DNA of 64,000 nucleotides from Fodinibacter sp963800505 (GTDB lineage Bacteria > Actinomycetota > Actinomycetes > Actinomycetales > Dermatophilaceae), in NCBI GenBank assembly GCA_963800505.1, contig CAWDBL010000002.1:1-64000 (forward strand). Reading direction: 5' to 3'. Made by a program: the position numbers and the translations under genes. Positions 28,144 to 37,091 of the stretch are shown piece by piece (position 1 is the stretch's first letter; each line of letters starts with the position of its first letter). Under the pieces are notes generated by a model. The model did not search any database. It saw only the letters and a list, made by a program, of their open reading frames with translations, and was not told the DNA's origin.

Positions 28144-28264
28144 GTCCCGAGATCGACCAAAAGGTCACTTCAGCGACACTTGGCCTGTCGTGAGATCGAC
28201 CAATAGGTCACTTCAGCGACACCCCAGACCGTCGTCAGATTGACCTATTGGTCGATCTGGGGAC
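28144..28264. repeat. Cluster of three 34-bp dyad units
   Basis: Units start at 28144 (core GACCAAAAGGTC, the one variant core), 28187 and 28231 (reverse). Outer arms are GTCCC or GTCGT against GCGAC or GGGAC. The last two face each other, producing perfect 18-bp arms (28193-28210 and 28241-28258) with a 30-base loop, a likely cbs terminator. The 5' end of the longest open frame for the next gene is made of repeat sequence and is not accepted. Confidence 0.9.
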
Positions 28265-28319
28265 GCATCGAGCGACTCCGGAACCTGCCTCAGGGCTGCA
28301 GTCAGGTGAAACTGGTGGG

Positions 28320-28805
28320 GTGCAGCCCGAACGACGCCGGTGGGAGAGCCCCGTCGAGAAGGCGATCCGCGAGGCCCAGGAGCGCGGGGAGTTCGACAAC
28401 CTGCCCGGTGCCGGCAAGCCGCTGAAGGACCTCGGCGACACCGACGACCCGATGTGGTGGCTGCGCCGGTACGCCGAGCGTGAGCAGCTCGACATGACCG
28501 GCGCCCTCCCGCCCGCGTTGCAGCTGCGCAAGGAGGCGGCCTCCTACCCCGAGTCGCTGGCCGACCTGCGCACCGAGGCCGCGGTGCGCCACGTGCTCGA
28601 TGACTTCAACGCGCGCGTGCGGCAGGAGCGGCTGCGACCCCCCGACCGCGGGATGCCGCAGCTGCTCGCCCCGACCGTCGACGTCGACGCCATGGTGGAG
28701 CGCTGGCAGGCGCTGCGAGCAGCCTCACAGTCGGCGAATGTTGACCCACCGGTAACATCGGCACAGGCTCGTCCGAGGCGCCGCTGGTGGCGCCGCCGTC
28801 GGTGA
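28320..28805 (+). CDS. DUF1992 (DNAJC28-like) protein
   Basis: 161 aa. The conserved DUF1992 block is near the N terminus: WESPVEKAIREAQERGEFDNL followed by PGAGKPL and DDPMWWLRRYAEREQ. In animals this domain is in DnaJ homologue C28, but no J domain is present here. GTG at 28320 gives a start immediately before the conserved block; frames starting earlier run through the 34-bp repeats. The C terminus is a run of Arg/Trp (RPRRRWWRRRR) that could bind nucleic acid or membrane. Function unknown. Confidence 0.82.
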   Translation: MQPERRRWESPVEKAIREAQERGEFDNLPGAGKPLKDLGDTDDPMWWLRRYAEREQLDMTGALPPALQLRKEAASYPESLADLRTEAAVRHVLDDFNARVRQERLRPPDRGMPQLLAPTVDVDAMVERWQALRAASQSANVDPPVTSAQARPRRRWWRRRR

Positions 28806-28894
28806 GCCGCGAGCGGGTGCCGGCACACGGCATCCGGCCCGGGTCGCTGCCCCGGGAGCAGCTCGCGACCTGACACCGACCACGAAGAGGGCCG

Positions 28895-30955
28895 ATGAGC
28901 GACTACCCCCACCTGCTGGCGCCGTTGGACCTCGGTCACGTGACCCTGCCCAACCGCGTGATCATGGGCTCGATGCACACCGGGCTCGAGGACCACGCCC
29001 GCGACTTCCCGAAGCTGGCCGCCTACTTCGCCGAGCGGGCCCGCGGCGGTGCCGGCCTCATCGTCACCGGAGGGTTCGCGCCCAACATCGAGGGCACGTT
29101 CTACCCGATGGCGTCGAAGCTGACCACCCACCGCGAGGCACGCCAGCACCGCCAGGTGACGGATGCCGTGCACGCGGAGGGCGGGCGTATCGCCCTCCAG
29201 ATCCTGCACGCGGGCCGCTACTCCTACACGCCGTGGTGCGTGGCGCCGTCATCCGTGAAGAGCCCGATCAGCAAGTTCACCCCGCGCCGGCTGTCCGACC
29301 GCGGCGTGCGCCGCCAGATCCGGGCGTTCGCCCGAGCCGCCCGGCTGGCCCGCGAGGCCGGCTACGACGGCGTCGAGATCATGGGGTCCGAGGGCTACCT
29401 GATCAACCAGTTCCTCGCACCGCGCACCAACAAGCGCATCGACGACTGGGGCGGCAGCCCGAGCAAGCGCCGCCGGTTCGCGGTCGAGACGGTGCGCGCG
29501 GTGCGCGAGGCGGTCGGCCCCGACTTCATCGTCATCTACCGCATCTCGGTGCTCGACCTCGTCGACCAGGGGCAGACCTGGGACGAGGTGGCCGCGCTCG
29601 CCACGGAGGTCGAGGCCGCCGGGGCGAGCATGCTCAACCTCGGCATCGGCTGGCACGAGGCCCGGGTGCCCACGATCGTCACCTCGGTGCCGCGCGCCGC
29701 CTTCACCTCGTATGCCGCGCGCCTCAAGGAGCACGTGTCGGTGCCGGTGGTCGCGACCAACCGGATCAACATGCCCGAGGTGGCCGAGTCGGTGCTCGCC
29801 GGTGGGGCCGACCTCGTCTCGCTGGCGCGGCCGTTCCTCGCCGACCCCGAGTGGGTGCGCAAGGCGGCCGAGTCGCGGGCCGACGAGATCAACACCTGCA
29901 TCGCCTGCAACCAGGCCTGCCTCGACCACACCTTCGTCAACAAGCGCGCCACCTGCCTGGTCAACCCGCGGGCCGCGCACGAGACCGAGCTGGTGCTCGG
30001 GCCGACCCGCACCGTGAAGCGCGTGGCCGTGGTCGGCGCGGGCGTGGCCGGGCTCGCCGCTGCGACGACGCTGGCCGACCGCGGCCACGAGGTCGAGCTG
30101 TTCGAGGCGCGCGACCACGTGGGCGGGCAGTTCGACATCGCGATGCGCATCCCCGGCAAGGAGGAGTTCGCCGAGACGATCCGCTACTTCACCCGGCGCC
30201 TCGACCTGTCGGGGGTCAAGCTCCACCTCGGGCGCAGGGTCGACGCCGACGAGCTCGTCGACGCCGGCTTCACCGAGGTCGTGGTCGCCACCGGCGTCGT
30301 GCCGCGGATGCCGGCCATCCCCGGCATCGAGCACCCGATGGTGATGAGCTACGCCGAGCTGGTCCGCGGCGAGCGCACCGCCGGGGCGCGGGTGGCCGTC
30401 ATCGGCGCCGGCGGCATCGGGGTCGACGTCAGCGAGTTCCTCACCACCGAGCACTCCGCCGCCCTCGACGTCGACGCGTGGAAGGCCGAGTGGGGGGTGG
30501 GTGACCCGGCGCAGACCCGGGGAGGACTGACCAGGCCCCACCCCGAGCCGAGCCCGCGCCAGGTGGTGCTGCTGCAGCGCAAGGCCGGCTCGATCGGGAA
30601 GGGCCTGGGCAAGACCTCCGGCTGGGTGCACCGGGCGGCGTTGAAGGCCAAGGGTGTCGAGCAGGTGACCGGTGTCGTCTCCTACGACCGGATCGACGAC
30701 GAGGGCCTGCACGTCACCGTCGCCGCGCGTCCGGAGAAGGGCGCCGCGAAGGGTGCCGAGCCGGTCATCGAGCAGCGCACGTACGCCGTTGACAGCATCG
30801 TCGTCTGCGCCGGCCAGGAGTCGGTGCGCACCGTGGCCGACGCCCTTCAGGAGCGCGGGCTGACCGTGCACCTCATCGGTGGTGCCGACGTCGCCGCCGA
30901 GCTCGATGCCAAGCACGCCATCCGCCAGGGCACCGAGGTCGCCGCCCGCATCTGA
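28895..30955 (+). CDS. fadH: 2,4-dienoyl-CoA reductase-type flavoprotein
   Basis: 686 aa, the length of E. coli FadH. An old-yellow-enzyme TIM barrel (1-340) binds FMN. A 4Fe-4S cluster segment follows with CIACNQAC near residue 334-341 and a further Cys in RATCLVNP. An FAD/NAD(P) domain pair has VAVVGAGVAGLAA near 378 and VAVIGAGGIGVDVSEF. It reduces dienoyl-CoA from unsaturated fatty acids with NADPH, complementing the thiolase upstream. Other members of this architecture (trimethylamine dehydrogenase, NADH:flavin oxidoreductases) cannot be fully excluded. ATG with AAGAGGG upstream. Confidence 0.88.
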   Translation: MSDYPHLLAPLDLGHVTLPNRVIMGSMHTGLEDHARDFPKLAAYFAERARGGAGLIVTGGFAPNIEGTFYPMASKLTTHREARQHRQVTDAVHAEGGRIALQILHAGRYSYTPWCVAPSSVKSPISKFTPRRLSDRGVRRQIRAFARAARLAREAGYDGVEIMGSEGYLINQFLAPRTNKRIDDWGGSPSKRRRFAVETVRAVREAVGPDFIVIYRISVLDLVDQGQTWDEVAALATEVEAAGASMLNLGIGWHEARVPTIVTSVPRAAFTSYAARLKEHVSVPVVATNRINMPEVAESVLAGGADLVSLARPFLADPEWVRKAAESRADEINTCIACNQACLDHTFVNKRATCLVNPRAAHETELVLGPTRTVKRVAVVGAGVAGLAAATTLADRGHEVELFEARDHVGGQFDIAMRIPGKEEFAETIRYFTRRLDLSGVKLHLGRRVDADELVDAGFTEVVVATGVVPRMPAIPGIEHPMVMSYAELVRGERTAGARVAVIGAGGIGVDVSEFLTTEHSAALDVDAWKAEWGVGDPAQTRGGLTRPHPEPSPRQVVLLQRKAGSIGKGLGKTSGWVHRAALKAKGVEQVTGVVSYDRIDDEGLHVTVAARPEKGAAKGAEPVIEQRTYAVDSIVVCAGQESVRTVADALQERGLTVHLIGGADVAAELDAKHAIRQGTEVAARI

Positions 30956-30959
30956 GGGG

Positions 30960-31196
30960 TCAGCCCTGCGACGGACCGGCGTCGTCGACCCGGGGGGACG
31001 CCTGGCGCAGCTCGTCGATCAGCTGCGAGGCGTGCGCCTTGGTGACGTCCTGGGGCACGTCGCGCCCGCTGTCGTGGGCGAGGGTGGTCAGGTAGGACAG
31101 CTGCGCGGCGGTGGCGGGCTCGTCGCCGGTGGCCCAGTCGGCGGGATCCTTGGCGGCGGCGTCGTTGGCAGCGGGGCTGGTGTCGTTGGTGCTCAT
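30960..31196 (-). CDS. DUF3072 small protein
   Basis: 78-aa soluble protein. The core DPADWATGDEPATAAQLSYL then TKAHASQLIDELRQ matches the DUF3072 family, a short actinobacterial helix-turn-helix-like unit of unknown function. The first ~15 residues are a Ser/Asn/Ala leader without a signal. Its stop lies only 4 bases from the convergent fadH stop. Confidence 0.75.
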   Translation of the reverse strand: MSTNDTSPAANDAAAKDPADWATGDEPATAAQLSYLTTLAHDSGRDVPQDVTKAHASQLIDELRQASPRVDDAGPSQG

Positions 31197-31278
31197 GGGG
31201 GTCCGCTACCCCGGGGAGGCCGACCCACACCTGTGCCGCCGCCGCTGTCGAGGGTGGAGCCAACCGGGAGCGCGGCGC

Positions 31279-31974
31279 TCAGGCCGGGGGCAGGACGTCT
31301 GTCTGCGCCGGAAGGTTCGCGACGCCGACCGGGCAGGTCAGCCCGTTGGGGCCGTGGTTGCAGTAACCGCCGGGGTTCTTGTGCAGGTACTGCTGGTGGT
31401 AGTCCTCGGCGTAGTAGAACGGCCCGGCCTCGCTGGCCGAGGCGAGCTGCGTGGTGATCTGGCCACGGCCGGCGGCGGTGAGCACGTCCTGGAAGGCCGA
31501 CCGGGTGGTGCCCGCGGCGGCCTCCTGCGCGTCGGTGGTCCAGTAGATCGCCGAGCGGTAGGCGGTGCCGATGTCGTTGCCCTGCCGGTTGGCGGTGGTG
31601 GGGTCGTGGTTCTCCCAGAACGCCTTGAGCAGCAGCTCGGGGGAGGTGACCGACGGGTCGTAGGCCACCAGCACGGTCTCGGCATGGCCGGTGCGCCCGG
31701 TGCAGGTCTCCTCGTAGGTCGGGTTGGGGGTGAGGCCGCCCATGTAACCGGCCGCGGTGGTCACCACGCCGGGCAGCTTCCAGAAGATCCGTTCGACGCC
31801 CCAGAAGCAGCCCATCGCGACGTAGAGCACCTCGGTGCCGTCGGGCCACGGCCCCTCCAGGGGGGTGCCGAGCACCTCGTGGGTGGTGGGCACGACGTAC
31901 AGCCGGCGGTCACGGCCCGGCAGGGCGTCGTCGGCGGTGGGCATGGCGGTCTTGGCACGGGATCCGAAGAGCAT
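31279..31974 (-). CDS. msrA: Peptide-methionine (S)-S-oxide reductase MsrA
   Basis: Repairs methionine-S-sulfoxide in proteins. 231 aa; catalytic Cys56 in MGCFWGVERIFW, GYMGGLTPNPTYEETCTGRTGHAE (split here by the family's conserved glycines) and HQQYLHKNPGGYCNH. Two extra cysteines in the C-terminal segment GYCNHGPNGLTCPVG can serve as resolving residues for thioredoxin recycling. ATG at 31974 with GAGGGGG upstream; the ~45-residue N-terminal extension is normal for this longer MsrA group. Divergent from metB (92 bases between starts), a sensible pairing for sulfur amino-acid metabolism. Confidence 0.95.
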   Translation of the reverse strand: MLFGSRAKTAMPTADDALPGRDRRLYVVPTTHEVLGTPLEGPWPDGTEVLYVAMGCFWGVERIFWKLPGVVTTAAGYMGGLTPNPTYEETCTGRTGHAETVLVAYDPSVTSPELLLKAFWENHDPTTANRQGNDIGTAYRSAIYWTTDAQEAAAGTTRSAFQDVLTAAGRGQITTQLASASEAGPFYYAEDYHQQYLHKNPGGYCNHGPNGLTCPVGVANLPAQTDVLPPA

Positions 31975-32052
31975 GTCCCCCTCAACGCCAGAAGCCTCCC
32001 GCGTCATCCCGCCCGGCTGCGACCGGGGCCCGGCACCCGTCCCCGCCCGGCA

Positions 32053-32058
32053 TACGCT
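32053..32058 (+). promoter_or_regulatory. -10 box TACGCT for metB
   Basis: Ends 7 bases before the metB ATG at 32066; leaderless start predicted. Confidence 0.5.
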
Positions 32059-32065
32059 GTCGCCC

Positions 32066-33244
32066 ATGACTCTCGAGAACCTCGGCTTCTCCTCGCGCGC
32101 CATCCATGCCGGGCAGGAGCCGGACACCACGACCGGTGCCGTGATCACGCCCATCTACCAGGTGAGCACCTACAAGCAGGACGGCATCGGCGGCCTGCGC
32201 GGCGGCTACGAGTACTCCCGCTCCGCGAACCCCACCCGCACCGCGCTGGAGGAGTGCATCGCGGCCCTCGAGGGCGGTGAGCGCGGGTTCGCCTTCGCCA
32301 GCGGCCTGGCCGGTGAGGATGCCGTGCTGCGCGCGCTGCTCGCGCCCGGCGACCACGTCGTGGTCCCGTCCGACGCCTACGGCGGCACCTACCGCCTGTT
32401 CAACCAGGTCGTGAAGCCGTGGGGCGTCGAGCACTCCATCGCGAAGGTCGCCGACGTCGAGTCGGTGCGCGCCGCCATCCGGCCCGAGACGCGGATGGTG
32501 TGGGTCGAGACGCCGACCAACCCGCTGCTCGGCATCGCCGACATCGAAGCCATCGCAGAGGTCACCCACGCGGCCGGTGCCCTGCTCGTCGTCGACAACA
32601 CCTTCGCCTCGCCCTACCTGCAGCAGCCGATCGCGCTCGGCGCCGACGTGGTGGTGCACTCGACGACGAAGTACGCCGGCGGCCACAGCGACGTCGTCGG
32701 CGGCGCTGTCGTCGTCGCCCCCGGCGCCACCACCCGCGACGGGGCCTCCGTCGGTGAGCGAATCGCCTTCCACCAGAACGCGATGGGCGCCGTCGCCGGC
32801 CCGTTCGACGCCTGGCTCGTGCTGCGTGGCCTGAAGACCCTCGCGGTGCGCATGGAGCGGCACTGCGACAACGCCGAGGCGGTCGTGGCCTTCCTCCAGC
32901 AGCACGAGGGCGTGACCGCGGTGCACTACCCGGGGCTGCCCGACCACCCCAACCACGAGGTCGCCGCCCGGCAGATGAAGCGGTTCGGCGGCATGGTCGC
33001 GTTCCGGGTCAAGGGGGGCGAGGACGTCGCCACCAAGGTCTGCGCCGAGACCCAGCTGTGGACCCTGGGGGAGTCGCTCGGCGGTGTCGAGTCGCTCATC
33101 GAGCACCCCGGCCGGATGACGCACGCCTCCGTCGCCGGCACCGAGCTCGAGGTGCCCAGCGACCTGATCCGCCTGTCCGTCGGCATCGAGGACGCCGAGG
33201 ACCTCGTCGCCGACCTCGGCCAGGCCCTCGACCGGCTCACCTGA
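32066..33244 (+). CDS. metB: Cystathionine gamma-synthase/lyase
   Basis: PLP enzyme of the Cys/Met metabolism family, 392 aa. N-terminal FSSRAIHAGQEPD, then YEYSRSANPTRTALEECIAALEGG and ASGLAGEDA are typical. The PLP lysine is in HSTTKYAGGHSD near residue 202. It either joins O-acyl-homoserine to cysteine or cleaves cystathionine to cysteine; actinobacterial members can do both. With cbs in the same neighbourhood, a gamma-lyase role in reverse transsulfuration is equally plausible. ATG at 32066 follows a -10 box with no Shine-Dalgarno. Confidence 0.92.
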   Translation: MTLENLGFSSRAIHAGQEPDTTTGAVITPIYQVSTYKQDGIGGLRGGYEYSRSANPTRTALEECIAALEGGERGFAFASGLAGEDAVLRALLAPGDHVVVPSDAYGGTYRLFNQVVKPWGVEHSIAKVADVESVRAAIRPETRMVWVETPTNPLLGIADIEAIAEVTHAAGALLVVDNTFASPYLQQPIALGADVVVHSTTKYAGGHSDVVGGAVVVAPGATTRDGASVGERIAFHQNAMGAVAGPFDAWLVLRGLKTLAVRMERHCDNAEAVVAFLQQHEGVTAVHYPGLPDHPNHEVAARQMKRFGGMVAFRVKGGEDVATKVCAETQLWTLGESLGGVESLIEHPGRMTHASVAGTELEVPSDLIRLSVGIEDAEDLVADLGQALDRLT

Positions 33245-33250
33245 CCCGCC

Positions 33251-34579
33251 GTGCCCGCCGTCCTGTGCGTCGACGTCGGCTCGACGTTCACCAAGGCGGT
33301 GCTGGTCGACGTCGCCACCGGTGACGTCCTCGGCACGGCCAGCTCGCCGACGACGGTCGCCACCGACGTGATGGACGGCGTGGATGCCGTGCGCGCCACC
33401 CTCGCCCCGCACGGCGAGCCCGACGAGGTGCTCGTCTGCTCCAGTGCCGGCGGCGGGCTGCGGCTGGCCGTGGTCGGCTACGAGCGAGAGGTGACCGCCG
33501 AGGCCGGGCACCGGGTCGGCCTGTCGGCCGGCGCCAAGGTGGTGCACGTCGCGTGTGGCCCGATGTCTGGCGCCGACGTCGCCGCGCTGCGGGCGGCATC
33601 CCCCGACCTCGTGCTGCTGGTCGGGGGCACCGACGGGGGCAACGTCGACGTGCTGCGGCACAACGCCGAGCGCATCGCGAAGGCGCGGCTGTCCGCACCC
33701 GTGGTGGTCGCCGGCAACACGGAGGCGGCGACCGAGGTGGCCGGAATCCTCGCCACCACGGGGCGCCGGTTCGTCGTCACGGCCAACGTGCTGCCCCGCA
33801 TCGGCGTCGTGGCACCCGAGGCGGCGCGCGCGGCCATCCGCGAGGCCTTCCTCACCCACGTCATCGGGGGCAAGGGGCTGTCACGCGGTCGTGGGTTCGC
33901 CGAGCTGGTGCGCGCCCCCACACCGGATGCCGTGCTGCGCGGCGTGGAGGTGCTTGCCGACGTCGCCGGCGGCGACGTGCTGGTGGTCGATGTCGGCGGG
34001 GCGACGACCGACGTCTACTCGGTGATCACCCCGCAGGGCGAGGACGCGACGATCCACCGGGAGGTCGTCGGCACCCTCTGGCACGCACGCACCGTGGAGG
34101 CCGACCTCGGGATGCGCTGGACCGCGGAGGGGGTGGTCGAGGTGGCGGCCCGCGAGCGGCTCCCGCTCGACGACGCCACGGCTCGGTACGCCGCCCGGGT
34201 CGCGCGCGACACCGCCCACCTCGCCGGCACGGATGCCGAGTGGGCCGCCGAGGAGTCGATCGCCTCGACGGCTGCGGTGGTGGCGGTGCGACGGCACGGC
34301 CGGCCCCCTCACCCGTCGGAGCGACCGCGTCCGCTCGCGGAGGTGGCGCTGGTCGTCGGATCCGGAGGAGTGCTGCGGCACGCGCCCGGCGACGTCGGCG
34401 ACCGGGTGCTGTCGCGGGTCACCGCTGACCACGGTGGGGGGTGGCGGGTGCCCGAGCGCGCGGCCCGGCGGGTGGATGCCGCGTACGTGCTCTTCGCCGT
34501 CGGCCTGCTCGCCGACGGCCACCCCGAGGCGGCGGCGGCCCTGGCCACGCCCCTGGCGTCGGTCGGTGCCCCTCGCTGA
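33251..34579 (+). CDS. GlmL/MutL-family ASKHA ATPase
   Basis: 442 aa. N-terminal CVDVGSTFTKAVLVD is an ASKHA phosphate-1 loop; VDVGGATTDVYSVITP near residue 240 is the second loop characteristic of the MutL/GlmL family. These proteins accompany the B12-dependent glutamate mutase or ornithine/lysine aminomutases and are thought to act as reactivating ATPases. No mutase subunit gene is in the window, so this copy is an orphan here. GTG at 33251, 6 bases after metB, suggests co-transcription. Confidence 0.85.
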   Translation: MPAVLCVDVGSTFTKAVLVDVATGDVLGTASSPTTVATDVMDGVDAVRATLAPHGEPDEVLVCSSAGGGLRLAVVGYEREVTAEAGHRVGLSAGAKVVHVACGPMSGADVAALRAASPDLVLLVGGTDGGNVDVLRHNAERIAKARLSAPVVVAGNTEAATEVAGILATTGRRFVVTANVLPRIGVVAPEAARAAIREAFLTHVIGGKGLSRGRGFAELVRAPTPDAVLRGVEVLADVAGGDVLVVDVGGATTDVYSVITPQGEDATIHREVVGTLWHARTVEADLGMRWTAEGVVEVAARERLPLDDATARYAARVARDTAHLAGTDAEWAAEESIASTAAVVAVRRHGRPPHPSERPRPLAEVALVVGSGGVLRHAPGDVGDRVLSRVTADHGGGWRVPERAARRVDAAYVLFAVGLLADGHPEAAAALATPLASVGAPR

Positions 34580-34598
34580 CGCCTGAGAGGGGCGGGCC

Positions 34599-34604
34599 TA
34601 CGGT
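34599..34604 (+). promoter_or_regulatory. -10 box TACGGT for aminotransferase
   Basis: Ends 6 bases before the ATG at 34611; leaderless start predicted. Confidence 0.45.
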
Positions 34605-34610
34605 GTGGCC

Positions 34611-35666
34611 ATGAGCAGCGACTGGCCCTGGGCGAGCGAGTTCGAGCCCGACGGCACCTACCTCAACTCGGCCACGATGGGCCTGCCCCCGCGGGCGACG
34701 CTCGCGGCCCTGGCCGAGGCGCAGGACGAGTGGCGCCGCGGCACCGCCCACGCTCCGGGTTACGACGCCGACGTCGCGGCGTCCCGCGAGGCCTACGCCC
34801 GGCTGGTGGGGGTGCGGCCCGACACGGTCGCCATCGGCAGCCAGGTGTCGCCGCTGGTCGCCCTGGTCGCGGCGGCAGTGCCCGACGGGGCGACGGTGCT
34901 CGTGCCGCAGGGGGAGTTCACCAGCGTGACGTTCCCGTTCCTCGCGCAGGAGGCGCGCGGCATCCGGGTGCGTGAGGTGCCGCTCGCGGAGGTGGCCGAG
35001 CACGTCGACGGCTCGACCGGGCTGGTGGCGCTGTCGGCGGTGCAGTCCTCCGACGGCACGGTCGCCGACCTGGTGGCCGTCGAGGCGGCTGCGGCGCGGC
35101 ACGAGGTCGACGTGCTGCTCGACGTGACGCAGGCCGCCGGGTGGCTGCCGCTCGACGCGGGGCGGTTCGCCTACACCGTGTGCGCGGCCTACAAGTGGCT
35201 GCTCTCGCCCCGGGGAACCGCGTTCCTCACCGTGCGCCCGGACCGGTGGGAGCGCGTCGTCCCGGCGGCCGCCGGGTGGTATGCCGGGGAGCACCCGTGG
35301 TCGTCGATCTACGGCTCGCCACTGCGGCTTGCCTCCAACGCCCGCCGGTTCGACGTCTCACCGGGGTGGCACGCCTGGGTGGGCACGGCATCCTCGCTGG
35401 CCCTGCTCGAGCAGGTCGGGATCGGCGAGCTGCACGCGCACGCGGTGGCGGTTGAGGCGGCGTTCGCCGAAGGGGCTGGGCTCGAACCGGCCGGGCGGGC
35501 GGTGCGGGCGCTGGCCGCCGACGCGAGGGTGCCGGACCTTCTCGCCGAGCACGGCATCGTCGCGGCGGAGCGGGCCGGGCGGCTGCGGGTGTCCTTCCAC
35601 GTGAACAACACGCAGGACGAGGCCGCGAGGGCCGGAGCGTTGCTCCGGGGGCACGTGGGCGGCTGA
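34611..35666 (+). CDS. Class V aminotransferase-like PLP protein
   Basis: 351 aa, fold type I. Starts with GTYLNSATMGLPPRAT, the usual class V substrate-binding entry. The PLP lysine is in CAAYKWLLSPRGTAFL near residue 194, preceded by LLDVTQAAGWLPLD (Asp and Gln contacts). The tail RVSFHVNNTQDEA is typical of SufS/isopenicillin-N-epimerase-like members. It lacks an evident active-site Cys for desulfurase action, so an aminotransferase, epimerase or lyase role is more likely. Substrate unknown. Confidence 0.85.
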   Translation: MSSDWPWASEFEPDGTYLNSATMGLPPRATLAALAEAQDEWRRGTAHAPGYDADVAASREAYARLVGVRPDTVAIGSQVSPLVALVAAAVPDGATVLVPQGEFTSVTFPFLAQEARGIRVREVPLAEVAEHVDGSTGLVALSAVQSSDGTVADLVAVEAAAARHEVDVLLDVTQAAGWLPLDAGRFAYTVCAAYKWLLSPRGTAFLTVRPDRWERVVPAAAGWYAGEHPWSSIYGSPLRLASNARRFDVSPGWHAWVGTASSLALLEQVGIGELHAHAVAVEAAFAEGAGLEPAGRAVRALAADARVPDLLAEHGIVAAERAGRLRVSFHVNNTQDEAARAGALLRGHVGG

Positions 35667-35716
35667 GACCCGGTGCCCTCAGGGTGTCCGTGCCGGGACC
35701 AGTTGATCGACGACGG

Positions 35717-36544
35717 TCAGGTCGTGGCCTTGGCGCCCTGGTCGACCGCGGCTGCAGCCAGCTCCTCGGGCGTGAACGGCCCGCGGCTGCGTTGCTCGTC
35801 GTTCAGGCCCTTCTCGATGACCACGAGGTTGTGGTAGACGTGAACGCCCACCACGTGCCGCTCGCTGTAGGACGGCTGGTAGTCGGGGCCGGTGTGCTCG
35901 ACGTAGTTCACACCGTCGAGGAGCCCCTTCACCATGTTCATGGTCGTGCCGGGAGCCCCGAGGTCGAGCGAGCCTCCGTACTTCTCCCAGTACGAGGTCT
36001 CGGTGTCCTCGATGACGTAGATGACGTCGTCGGGCAGCATCGGGAACAGGTCGGCGAAGGTCCGCAGGACGTGCTCGTTGCGGTGGCTGCCGTCGTCGAT
36101 GACCACGCGAAGGTTCGTGGCGTCGCGCACGATGGTGCGCAACACCTCGGTGTCCACCTGGCTGCCCTGGTAGGTCCGGATCCGGTCCTCGTCGACGAAC
36201 GACTTGTCCTCGATGTCGAGGCCGACGATCTGCGCGTGGCCGAAGTAGTCCTTCCACATCCGCAGTGACGCACCGCCGGCCTTCGTCCTCTTGTAGCCGC
36301 CGATGCCGATCTCGAACAACGTGAAGCTCTCGTCCCGCAGGTGCGACAGGTGGAACTCGTAGTGCGGGGTGTACCGGTGCCGGCCCCACTTGTCGGTGCG
36401 GTGTCTCACGGCCAGCTCGGTGAGGTTTGGCCGGACGGGCGTCACGGGCGACCGCCGTTTCCGGGGATCGACCCGGCGAAGCCGCTGCCAGACCTCCGCC
36501 GGCACGCGTGGCTTGATGTACCTGACGGCAAGTTTCCTGATCAT
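35717..36544 (-). CDS. MycE/macrocin-type O-methyltransferase-like protein
   Basis: 275 aa. RHRTDKWGRHRYTPHYE near residue 48, FEIGIGGYKRTKAGG, SLRMWKDYF, VGLDIEDKS and VIDDGSHRNEH follow the pattern of the metal-dependent sugar O-methyltransferases that act on macrolides (MycE) and of related capsule or glycan methyltransferases. SAM binds at EIGIGG and the acidic D in GLDI; the Asp-Asp of IDDGSH are candidate Mg ligands. No polyketide genes are in the window, so a cell-surface glycan is as likely as an antibiotic. ATG at 36544. Base composition is like its neighbours. Confidence 0.82.
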   Translation of the reverse strand: MIRKLAVRYIKPRVPAEVWQRLRRVDPRKRRSPVTPVRPNLTELAVRHRTDKWGRHRYTPHYEFHLSHLRDESFTLFEIGIGGYKRTKAGGASLRMWKDYFGHAQIVGLDIEDKSFVDEDRIRTYQGSQVDTEVLRTIVRDATNLRVVIDDGSHRNEHVLRTFADLFPMLPDDVIYVIEDTETSYWEKYGGSLDLGAPGTTMNMVKGLLDGVNYVEHTGPDYQPSYSERHVVGVHVYHNLVVIEKGLNDEQRSRGPFTPEELAAAAVDQGAKATT

Positions 36545-36689
36545 CGGGTGCCTTCACCTCGGGGGGATCGGCAGGCCACGTCCGCTGGCCACTCGGTTGC
36601 CGTCCGGCGAGCCTAACGAGACGCCTCGACCGCAGCCCGGCAGAAATGAAGAAGACCTGTGTCAGAGGTCACATCTAGGGTTGTCCACC

Positions 36690-37091
36690 ATGAGTGAGAA
36701 CAGCGCTCCACAGACCAGACCCGTGCTCCAGCTCGTCGCCATCGACTGCCCCGATGCCGCGGCGCTCGCCGCCTTCTACGCGGGCATCCTCGGCTGGCAG
36801 GTGCAGGCCGACGACGATGACGACGACTGGGTGAGCATTCTCCCGCCAGGCGCCGACGAGGGGTCCGTCCACGTGGCGTTCCAGCAGGTCGACGACTACG
36901 TCGCACCCACCTGGCCCGGCGGCGACCACCCCCAGCAGTTCCACCTCGACCTGAAGATGGCCGACCTCGCCGCGGGCGAGGAGCAGGTGCTCGCCGCGGG
37001 GGCCACCCGCCACGAGCACCAGCCCTCCCAGACCGGCGGCTTCGTGGTCTACCTCGACCCGGCTGGGCACCCGTTCTGCCTGGTGTCATGA
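36690..37091 (+). CDS. VOC (glyoxalase/bleomycin-resistance) fold protein
   Basis: 133 aa with two beta-alpha-beta-beta-beta repeats of the vicinal-oxygen-chelate fold: LQLVAIDCPDAAALAAFYAGILGW, then HPQQFHLDLKMADLAAGEEQVLAAGA and YLDPAGHPFCLV. An Asp-rich loop (QADDDDDDWV) stands out. Such proteins sequester drugs or catalyse isomerisation. TAGGGT (36676-36681) sits 8 bases before the ATG. Its stop overlaps the ABC ATPase start (ATGA), so it is the first gene of a three-gene unit with the DrrAB-type exporter. Confidence 0.88.
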   Translation: MSENSAPQTRPVLQLVAIDCPDAAALAAFYAGILGWQVQADDDDDDWVSILPPGADEGSVHVAFQQVDDYVAPTWPGGDHPQQFHLDLKMADLAAGEEQVLAAGATRHEHQPSQTGGFVVYLDPAGHPFCLVS

